Part shown: piece after piece, positions 5,824 through 12,369 of the stretch
How positions within the stretch are numbered: the first letter of the stretch is position 1
Layout of the letters: each line of letters begins with the position of its first letter
Source of the DNA: an uncultured Bacteroidales bacterium
GTDB taxonomy: Bacteria; Bacteroidota; Bacteroidia; Bacteroidales; Muribaculaceae
DNA: 12,369 nucleotides
Direction of reading: 5' to 3'
Assembly (NCBI GenBank): GCA_900554845.1
Contig: USIY01000045.1
Location: 1 to 12,369, forward strand
The notes under the pieces: model-generated
What the model was told of the DNA's origin: nothing
The model's input: the letters and a program-made list of their open reading frames with translations, nothing else
Database searches by the model: none
Made by a program: the position numbers and the translations under genes

Positions 5824-8271
5824 ATGCATCTATTACCATCATTACTCACAGGATGCTCGTTGGCATTGTTGTTGCTTCCCTCGTGCAAGGGACGCGAAAC
5901 GTACCAGGCACCTGATGCCCCGGTGAAGGAAGTAGCTTTCACCGATGTGCATATCGACGATGGTTTCTGGGCTCCCCGTATCGAGACAAACCGCAAGGTA
6001 TCGATACCCTCCGCCTTCAAGGAGTGTGAGAAGAACGGCCGATTCGACAACTTCGCGATCGCCGGAGGTCTCAAAAAGGGCGAGCATCGCGGAGACTTCT
6101 CGTTTGACGACACGGACCCCTACAAAATTATTGAGGGTGCATCCTATTCTTTAGCGGTCAACTATGACCCGAAACTTGACCGGTATCTCGACAGCGTCAT
6201 CAACCTGATCGCCGCCGCCCAGGAACCGGACGGATACCTCACCACCTGCGTCACCAACAAATGCACGCGCCTGTCCGGCTGGTGGGGAACTCACCGGTGG
6301 GAGAAAATCAACAGCCACGAACTTTACAATTGCGGACACCTGTATGAGGCCGCTGTCGCTCATTACCGCGCAACAGGGAAACGCTCCCTCCTTGACGTTG
6401 CCATCAAGAACGCCGATCTTGTCTGTAAGACTTTCGGTTATGGCGAAGGTCAGATACAATATCCCTCCGGACACCCGATCGTAGAGATGGCGCTTGCCAA
6501 ATTATATAAAGTGACGGGCGACAAGAAATATCTGGACGAAGCCAAGTATTTCGTCACTGAAACCGGACGCCTTTCAAACGGACGCAAGCCAAGTCCCTAT
6601 TCACAGGATCACAAACCTATTTTGGATCAGGATGAAATAGTGGGTCATGCGGTACGCGCCGGATACCTTTACTCCGGTGTGGCCGATGTTGCTTCATTGA
6701 CCAACGACACGGCTTATTTCAATGCCTTGACCCGCATCTGGGACAACATGGCGTCAAAGAAACTGTACATCACAGGCGGAATAGGCAGCCGCGCCCAGGG
6801 AGAAGGCTTCGGTCCCAACTATGAGCTCAACAACCACACCGCTTACTGCGAGACTTGCGCCGCCATAGCAAACGTTTACTGGAACTACCGTATGTTCCTG
6901 GCCACCGGCGACGCGAAATACGCAGATGTATACGAGCGCGCCCTTTATAACGGCGTGCCTTCAGGTGTATCCCTTTCCGGTGATAAATTCTTCTATGACA
7001 ATCCTCTGGAGTCGATGGGCCAGCATGAACGTCAGAAATGGTTCGGCTGCGCATGTTGCCCGGGTAACGTCACACGCTTCGTGGCGTCGGTGCCGGGATA
7101 TGTCTACGCCACACAGGCCGATGACATCCTTGTGAATATGTTCGTGCAGAGCACAGCCGACATCAAGACCGACAATAACAAGGTGAATCTCCGTCAAGTG
7201 ACGGAATATCCCTGGAACGGAAATATCAAGATAACTGTCACTCCTGAAAAAGCCAGGGAATTTGCATTGCGCATGCGTATACCCGGATGGTCGCAGGACG
7301 CTCCCGTACCCACCGATCTGTACTCCTTCACCTCCGCTCCCAAGCAGAAAGTAGAGGTCAAGGTCAATGGAAAGAAGACCGACTACATGGACGGCAACGG
7401 ATACGCCACCTTGAAGCGTACCTGGAATCCCGGCGATGTAGTGGAGCTCTCCATTCCTATGGAAGTTCGCATGGTGAAGGCCAACGACAACGTGGAAGAT
7501 GACAAAGGCAAGCTGGCCATTCAGCGCGGTCCCGTCATGTTCTGTCTCGAAGGAAAGGATCAGGCCGACAGCACCGTGTTCGACAAATTCATTCCCGAAG
7601 GCACGGTATTCACTGAGAAATATGAGCCCCAGCTCCTCAGCGGAGTCATGACTCTCAGCGGCAAAGCGAAGAAAGTTACCGCCGACGGCGAGACCGACGT
7701 GAACTTCAAAGCCATCCCCTACTGCACATGGAACAATCGTGGCGCCGACCACATGGCCGTATGGATTCCTTCTTCCAAAGAGACGGCCACCGTCACTCCC
7801 ACACCCACACTGGCGAGCATGGCCACGATGTACTCCGAGCCCACGGATCTGACTTCCGACGCTCCGGCGGCGACATCCAACCTGAACTACGCCTGGGGAT
7901 ACAATGACCAATGGGAACCCAAGTCAAGCGACGACACTTCCAAACCATACCATTACTGGTGGCTGCGACAGGGTTCCAACGAGAACGTATGCTATGCGTT
8001 CAACGAACCCCAGACCGTAAGCAGCGTCGACATCTACTGGCTCGACTTCGACCACTATGACGGCAACTACCGCACTCCTGAAAATTGGACTCTCTATTAT
8101 AAAGACGACACCAACCATTGGGCACCCGTCAAAAACAAAGGAGCCTTCGGAGTGGAGAAGGACAAATACAATCATGTTGACTTTGAACCTGTGAAAACCA
8201 CTGCGCTGAAAGTCGCCGCCAAATTGCGCGACGGCGAAAGCGGCGGTGTGATAGAATGGAAAGTCAACTGA
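5824..8271 (+). CDS. GH127 family (DUF1680) glycoside hydrolase, probable lipoprotein, with C-terminal discoidin-like domain
   Basis: An 815-residue enzyme, about 150 residues longer than a minimal GH127. Catalytic residues are visible: E327 in GEGF (acid/base candidate), E343 and C345 in ETC, and C411-C412 in CACCPGN, matching the zinc-bound cysteine centre of GH127 beta-L-arabinofuranosidases, with C411 as predicted nucleophile. The (alpha/alpha)6 barrel spans about 35-430, beta-sandwich regions about 430-660, and a tail at about 685-815 resembles F5/8 type C domains (YHYWWLRQGS, SSVDIYWLDFD, WTLYYKDD). The N terminus is hydrophobic with cysteines at 11 and 21; LLLLPSC suggests lipidation at C21, though proline at -2 is unusual and positive charge is lacking. 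An in-frame TAA at 5812-5814 excludes a longer start. It opens the rightward operon, 53 bases before susC, and is a paralogue of the partial GH127 at 1-1089. Likely role: removing terminal arabinofuranose or a related sugar at the envelope (inference). Confidence 0.94.
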   Translation: MHLLPSLLTGCSLALLLLPSCKGRETYQAPDAPVKEVAFTDVHIDDGFWAPRIETNRKVSIPSAFKECEKNGRFDNFAIAGGLKKGEHRGDFSFDDTDPYKIIEGASYSLAVNYDPKLDRYLDSVINLIAAAQEPDGYLTTCVTNKCTRLSGWWGTHRWEKINSHELYNCGHLYEAAVAHYRATGKRSLLDVAIKNADLVCKTFGYGEGQIQYPSGHPIVEMALAKLYKVTGDKKYLDEAKYFVTETGRLSNGRKPSPYSQDHKPILDQDEIVGHAVRAGYLYSGVADVASLTNDTAYFNALTRIWDNMASKKLYITGGIGSRAQGEGFGPNYELNNHTAYCETCAAIANVYWNYRMFLATGDAKYADVYERALYNGVPSGVSLSGDKFFYDNPLESMGQHERQKWFGCACCPGNVTRFVASVPGYVYATQADDILVNMFVQSTADIKTDNNKVNLRQVTEYPWNGNIKITVTPEKAREFALRMRIPGWSQDAPVPTDLYSFTSAPKQKVEVKVNGKKTDYMDGNGYATLKRTWNPGDVVELSIPMEVRMVKANDNVEDDKGKLAIQRGPVMFCLEGKDQADSTVFDKFIPEGTVFTEKYEPQLLSGVMTLSGKAKKVTADGETDVNFKAIPYCTWNNRGADHMAVWIPSSKETATVTPTPTLASMATMYSEPTDLTSDAPAATSNLNYAWGYNDQWEPKSSDDTSKPYHYWWLRQGSNENVCYAFNEPQTVSSVDIYWLDFDHYDGNYRTPENWTLYYKDDTNHWAPVKNKGAFGVEKDKYNHVDFEPVKTTALKVAAKLRDGESGGVIEWKVN

Positions 8272-8324
8272 CAATCTTGCGAAAACAGCTATATAACAAC
8301 TAATTAAAACACCTTAACAATCTT
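8272..8324 (+). other. Short intergenic leader before susC-like gene
   Basis: This 53-base AT-rich gap has no visible terminator hairpin, and I see no TAnnTTTG element, so the GH127 and SusC-like genes are probably co-transcribed. The last bases before the ATG are an A/T-rich, G-poor leader, typical of Bacteroidales translation starts, which do not rely on a strong Shine-Dalgarno. Confidence 0.5.
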
Positions 8325-11300
8325 ATGAAACCGCGAAAAATTTCATTGAATCTGGGTACGAGCATGCTTGGAATCGCGGCTTTAGCGTTTGCGGCGGGCC
8401 CCATAGGCGTCCAGCCCGCATATGCGGAGCCATCGCAGGCAACACAGTCTGTGGATGCGGCAACTCTTACAGGTACGGTAGTCGATTTCGAGGGTGAGCC
8501 TCTGATCGGTGCCTCTGTACTTGTAAAGGGCACCACAACGGGAGCCGTTACCGACCTTGACGGCAAATTCAGTATCAAAGCAAAGCCAGGTCAGGAAATC
8601 CGCGTCACCTACATCGGGTACAAGGCTTTCTCGACAGTGGTAAAAAAGGGCCAGACCGACCTTGGCCGTATTGTTATGGACGCCGACAGCCAGAGTCTTG
8701 ACGACGTTGTAGTAATCGGTTACGGCACACAGAAGAAAGGTGACGTGACAAGTGCCGTCGCATCAGTGAAGGCTGAAGACTTCACCATGGGTGCCATCGG
8801 CGACGCTTCCGAGCTCGTGAAAGGTAAAGTGGCAGGTCTTACCATCGCAAAGGGATCCGGCGACCCGAACGCCGAGTCAACCATCCGTCTGCGCGGTGTG
8901 ATCTCTCTGGAAGGATCCTCAACACCTCTGGTGCTCATCGACGGTGTGGAGGGCGGACTTGGAACAGTCGCTCCCGAGAACATCGCCTCAATAGACGTCC
9001 TGAAGGATGCATCGGCTGCCGCTATCTACGGTACTCGCGGTGCCAACGGTGTGATCCTGATCACCACCAAATCCGGCTCTCATTCCGCAGACGCAGTGGT
9101 CAACGCCACATATTCCGGATATGTGTCATGGGCTAACCTTGCAAAGAAGCACAAATTCATGACTCCCGAGCAGATCCGCAAAGGTTACACCAACTATTCC
9201 GACCGCGGTTACGACACCGACTGGCTGGACGCTGTAACCCGCACGGCTTTCACCCACAACCATGACTTCCAGATCAGCGGCGGCGTGAAGAACACCACTT
9301 ACTCGGGCAACGTATCCTACCGCAAGGCCGAGGGCGTCATCCTTACCACCTTCAACGAGGAGCTGAAGATGAACTTCGACGTAAGCCACAAGTTCTTCAA
9401 CGACATCATTACCGTTCACCTGGGCATGCTGCACGGTCAGCATAAGGACAACGCGCTGAACGCCGGGACGGAAATCTACCGTCAGGCCATCATGCGCAAT
9501 CCCACGGAGCCCATCTACGGTGACGACGGCCTTCCCTACGAGAACTTCGGAATCACCTACTATTACAACCCCGTCGGTCTGATAGAGATGCGCGACGGCG
9601 ACAGCAAACAACGCTGGACCCGAATGCACGGAGACATCACAGTGGAGCCCATCAAGGGTTGGCAGACCAAACTGCTCATGTCGCGCAACAACACGAACGA
9701 CCACACCGCCTATTTCAACTCTTCCAATTACCACTCTCACCGCACTGACGGAAAGACCGGTGATGCAAGACACACTTATAACAACTACACGACAGACCTG
9801 ATTGAGGTAACCTCCAACTACCGTACCACATTCGCCGACAAACACCGTTTCGAGGCTCTCTTGGGATATAGCTGGCAGGAGTCTGTAAACGAAGGCTTCA
9901 GCGCTAAGAACGAAGACTTCAACAATGACTTCTTCAAGTGGAACAACTTAGGCATCGGTCAGGAACTGAAAGAAGGAAAGGCCGAGATGAGCAGCTACAA
10001 GAATGACAACAAGCTCATCGGTTTCTTCGGACGTATCAGCTACGGTTTCGACAACCGTTACAATGTCTTGGTTTCCTTCCGTCGTGAGGGTTCCTCCAAA
10101 TTCGGCGCCAACCACAAGTGGGGTAACTTCCCCTCCGTATCGGCAGGATGGAACATCTCCAACGAATCCTTCTGGGGCAACGCTCCCTTGGCTTCATGGT
10201 GGAATGTGTTCAAATTCCGTGTCGGTTACGGTGTGACTGGTATTATACCTAACGAGCCCTATCAGTCCTTGACGCGTTACGCATACAACGGCTACTTCTA
10301 CAACAACGGCAAATGGATCCCCGGTCTGCAAGTCAACTCCAATCCTAATCCCGACCTTAAATGGGAGACCTCAAGCGAAATCAACGTCGGTATCGACTGG
10401 GAGATGTTCAACGGCCGCTTCGGCGGTAGCGTGGACTTCTACAACAAGGAATCGCGCGACATGCTCTGGTGGTATGACGTTCCGGTTCCCCCGAACTTGT
10501 ACACACGGACACTTGCCAATGTCGGCAAAATGCGCAACACCGGTGTCGAGGTGCTGTTGAAAGGCACTCCTGTTCAGAACCGCAACTTCGAATGGAACAC
10601 AACCTTGACTTTGTCGCACAACACCAACAAGCTGCTGTCGCTGTCCAACGGTATGTACGAGACCGCCAACGAACATGACGAGGCATACTTGGGCGAACCT
10701 ATCACCCAGCCTACACACCGCATGGAAGTGGGCAAAGCCGTTGACCGTTACTTCGGCATCAAGTCCGTGGGCGTAAGCGAGAACGGCCTCTGGCTGGTGG
10801 AAAATCCCACGACGGGCGAAGTGGTGGAACTGACAGACGCCATGCTTCCCGACTCCAATTGGAAACAGGATCTCGGCAACTCCCTGCCTAAGATTTATAT
10901 GGGATGGAGCAATACTTTCAGATACCGAGACTTCGACCTGTCGATGCAGTTCACCGGACAGTTCGGCTTCAAGATCCTTAACGAGGCACGTTGCTACTAC
11001 GAGAACAATTCCGTAAACTACAACCGTCTGCAGTCAGTTCTGGACGCCCCTTACGGCGACCGCGTGCTGGCCGGCAACCAGAAGCAGACTTTCGTAAGCT
11101 ACTATCTGGAGGACGGTGACTTCCTGAAGCTGACCAACCTCACCTTAGGTTACACAGTTCCCTTGAAGACCAACAATTGGGTCAAGAGCATCCGCGCCTA
11201 CTTCTCGGCGGAGAATCTCTTCACAATAACCAAATACAAAGGTCTGGATCCTGAGCTTCAGAACGGCGATGCCCGTTCATCAGGTATAGAATGGCGTGAC

Positions 11301-11351
11301 AACTATCCCACCATCCGTTCGTTCACAATCGGTTTACAGGCAACATTCTAA
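8325..11351 (+). CDS. susC-like: SusC-like TonB-dependent outer membrane transporter
   Basis: A 1008-residue outer membrane beta-barrel that imports oligosaccharides using TonB energy, working with the SusD-like protein that follows. A signal peptide ends at about residue 34 (PAYA-E). A carboxypeptidase-regulatory-like domain spans about 47-122 (LTGTVVDFEGEPLIGASV, then GAVTDLDGKFSI). SLDDVVVIGYGTQKKGDV (124-141) is the conserved TonB-box/plug entry of SusC proteins. The plug runs to about 250 (LRGVISL, PLVLIDGVEG, AAIYGTRGANGVILITTKSG) and the rest is barrel. AENLFTITKYKGLDPE near the C terminus and a final phenylalanine (LQATF) fit barrel-assembly signals. There is no STN domain ahead of the regulatory-like domain, so it is not the sigma/anti-sigma signalling type. 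Length is normal, and codons favour C in the third position. Transport class is certain; the ligand can only be inferred from the neighbouring enzymes. Confidence 0.97.
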   Translation: MKPRKISLNLGTSMLGIAALAFAAGPIGVQPAYAEPSQATQSVDAATLTGTVVDFEGEPLIGASVLVKGTTTGAVTDLDGKFSIKAKPGQEIRVTYIGYKAFSTVVKKGQTDLGRIVMDADSQSLDDVVVIGYGTQKKGDVTSAVASVKAEDFTMGAIGDASELVKGKVAGLTIAKGSGDPNAESTIRLRGVISLEGSSTPLVLIDGVEGGLGTVAPENIASIDVLKDASAAAIYGTRGANGVILITTKSGSHSADAVVNATYSGYVSWANLAKKHKFMTPEQIRKGYTNYSDRGYDTDWLDAVTRTAFTHNHDFQISGGVKNTTYSGNVSYRKAEGVILTTFNEELKMNFDVSHKFFNDIITVHLGMLHGQHKDNALNAGTEIYRQAIMRNPTEPIYGDDGLPYENFGITYYYNPVGLIEMRDGDSKQRWTRMHGDITVEPIKGWQTKLLMSRNNTNDHTAYFNSSNYHSHRTDGKTGDARHTYNNYTTDLIEVTSNYRTTFADKHRFEALLGYSWQESVNEGFSAKNEDFNNDFFKWNNLGIGQELKEGKAEMSSYKNDNKLIGFFGRISYGFDNRYNVLVSFRREGSSKFGANHKWGNFPSVSAGWNISNESFWGNAPLASWWNVFKFRVGYGVTGIIPNEPYQSLTRYAYNGYFYNNGKWIPGLQVNSNPNPDLKWETSSEINVGIDWEMFNGRFGGSVDFYNKESRDMLWWYDVPVPPNLYTRTLANVGKMRNTGVEVLLKGTPVQNRNFEWNTTLTLSHNTNKLLSLSNGMYETANEHDEAYLGEPITQPTHRMEVGKAVDRYFGIKSVGVSENGLWLVENPTTGEVVELTDAMLPDSNWKQDLGNSLPKIYMGWSNTFRYRDFDLSMQFTGQFGFKILNEARCYYENNSVNYNRLQSVLDAPYGDRVLAGNQKQTFVSYYLEDGDFLKLTNLTLGYTVPLKTNNWVKSIRAYFSAENLFTITKYKGLDPELQNGDARSSGIEWRDNYPTIRSFTIGLQATF

Positions 11352-11363
11352 CACTTATTCGAA

Positions 11364-12369
11364 ATGAAAGCATTTAAATATATCACATTGTCCTTAGCCG
11401 GACTGGCAATGCTCGGTACTGCCGCCGCATGTACGGATCTTGACGAACATCCCTACGATGTTGTCGTAGGCGAGGGCCATGAATTCTCTGAGTCGGAACG
11501 TGCCGCACTCTTCTATCCTGTCTACAATTCACTGCGAGACTTCATCTGGGGCTGGTTCGGTTTCACCGACCTTGCCGACATGGCCTCCGACCTGTGGTGC
11601 GTGCCTTACCGTATCGGTATCGGCTGGGGCGACCTCTATGTCCCCACCCACAAACATGAGTTCCACAGCCAGATCGGTTTCTTCGAGACCGCATGGGACC
11701 GTGCGTACGCCGGTGTGAACTCATGCAACACCCTGCTGCGCGACCCAAGTATCGCCGCTTCCGAAGACGCCTCGGCAGAACTTCGCGGCTACCGAGCATT
11801 GTATTATTACTTCCTGTTCGACCTGTTCCGCAACATCCCGTTGGACAAGGGTGAGCTGCACGACGCAGGATGGCTCCCCACTCAGGCCGAGCCTCAGGAA
11901 GTGTTCGACTTCATCGTTTCCGAACTGAAGGACATCGAAGGCAAGTTCGGCGACATGAAGGAGCTGGGACGTATGAACAACGCTACCGTCAACATGCTGC
12001 TGGCAAAAATGTACATCAACCATGACGCATGGCTGGGGGGCGACGGCGAAACATACTACAAGCTTTGCATCGACGAGTTGAACAAAATTATGGAAATGGG
12101 CTATGCCCTGGCCCCCAACTACAAGGACAACTTCCGCGAAAGCATCGCAAGTTCCCCTGAAATCATCTTTGGCATCCCTTATGAAGAAAAATATGCCTAT
12201 GGGAACTATTACGCCAACCTGTGGATGTGCAACGCAGGCCGCGCCACATGGGGCTTCAACGGCTGGGCCACCTCCGGGGGTGGTGCCCATCCACAGTTCA
12301 TCGAGACCTACGATGTCGACGACCAGCGCTACCGCGACTGCTGGATTTCCGGTCCGCAGTTCGACAAAG
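11364..12369 (+). CDS. susD-like: SusD/RagB-like outer membrane glycan-binding lipoprotein, 5' part, runs off right edge
   Basis: The frame opens at ATG 11364, 12 bases after the susC-like stop, and is open to the window end (335 full codons of an expected 500-650). SusD-like proteins cap the SusC barrel on the cell surface and bind the incoming glycan. A lipoprotein signal is clear: a hydrophobic stretch ending TAAAC, with lipidated C23 followed by TDLDE, acidic residues fitting surface export. Family hallmarks include FFETAWDRAYAGVNSCNTLL (106-125), the helix pair around ELRGYRALYYYFLFDLFRNI (139-158) and LGRMNNATVNMLLAKMYI (201-218), which are TPR-like repeats; the family is alpha-helical with inserted loops for ligand binding. 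Several tryptophans (W62, W64, W287, W296, W301) could include sugar-stacking residues, but which do cannot be told from sequence. The SusC-SusD pair defines this as a PUL. Confidence 0.96.
   Translation, partial: MKAFKYITLSLAGLAMLGTAAACTDLDEHPYDVVVGEGHEFSESERAALFYPVYNSLRDFIWGWFGFTDLADMASDLWCVPYRIGIGWGDLYVPTHKHEFHSQIGFFETAWDRAYAGVNSCNTLLRDPSIAASEDASAELRGYRALYYYFLFDLFRNIPLDKGELHDAGWLPTQAEPQEVFDFIVSELKDIEGKFGDMKELGRMNNATVNMLLAKMYINHDAWLGGDGETYYKLCIDELNKIMEMGYALAPNYKDNFRESIASSPEIIFGIPYEEKYAYGNYYANLWMCNAGRATWGFNGWATSGGGAHPQFIETYDVDDQRYRDCWISGPQFDK

Noticed and set aside
6480..6560. DNA-level inverted repeat between the two GH127 genes
   Set aside because: The similarity around the VTGDKKYLD coding stretch comes from protein conservation between paralogues; nucleotide identity is patchy, so it is not a mobile element or recent duplication boundary.
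6961..7911. A 316-codon open frame on the minus strand, plus similar long ones at 9126-9845 and 11721-12290
   Set aside because: They lie opposite clearly real genes (GH127, SusC, SusD). High third-position GC on the coding strand removes stops on the other strand, and the products are valine/glycine-rich without domains.
1..12369. tRNA or rRNA genes, insertion sequences, CRISPR arrays
   Set aside because: No transposase motifs, repeat-spacer arrays or RNA gene signatures were seen; nearly all of the window is filled by the six coding sequences.

Overview
The window is a stretch of a polysaccharide utilization locus (PUL) from a member of the Bacteroidota. The evidence is an adjacent SusC-like TonB-dependent transporter and SusD-like lipoprotein, Bacteroidales-type -7 promoter elements (TAnnTTTG), A-rich leaders without a strong Shine-Dalgarno, and a set of secreted glycoside hydrolases. 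The moderate GC content, near 50 percent by eye, would suit Muribaculaceae or a relative. That placement is a guess, because no rRNA or other marker gene is present.

Layout: two divergent gene blocks flank one AT-rich control region at 5508-5823. Reading leftward on the minus strand are a GH97 enzyme (3528-5507), a multidomain GH43 enzyme (1109-3517) and the N-terminal 363 codons of a GH127 enzyme (1-1089) that runs off the left edge. The gaps between them are only 10 and 19 bases, so they look like one operon. Reading rightward on the plus strand are a second, larger GH127 enzyme with a lipoprotein-like signal (5824-8271), a SusC-like transporter (8325-11351) and the first 335 codons of a SusD-like lipoprotein (11364-12369) that runs off the right edge.

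Working model (inference): SusD and SusC capture oligosaccharides at the cell surface and import them into the periplasm. The GH127, GH43 and GH97 enzymes then trim the non-reducing ends. GH127 founding activity is on beta-L-arabinofuranosides, GH43 is rich in alpha-L-arabinofuranosidases, and retaining GH97 enzymes are alpha-galactosidases or beta-L-arabinopyranosidases. Together these suggest an arabinose- and galactose-decorated plant glycan such as arabinogalactan, pectic side chains or hydroxyproline-linked arabinans. No endo-acting backbone enzyme is visible, so the substrate remains a hypothesis.

The most striking non-coding signal is a large imperfect inverted repeat (5588-5683) between the two operons. 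Its arms are about 34 bases with two mismatches, they contain A/T tracts in phase with the DNA helix, and they are flanked symmetrically by candidate -7 elements. It looks like a shared operator for a divergent promoter pair. No regulator gene is in the window, and the SusC protein lacks an N-terminal STN signalling domain, which points away from sigma/anti-sigma control. I saw no RNA genes, insertion sequences or CRISPR arrays. Apart from the inverted repeat, the window reads as a recognisable PUL and not a new kind of system.
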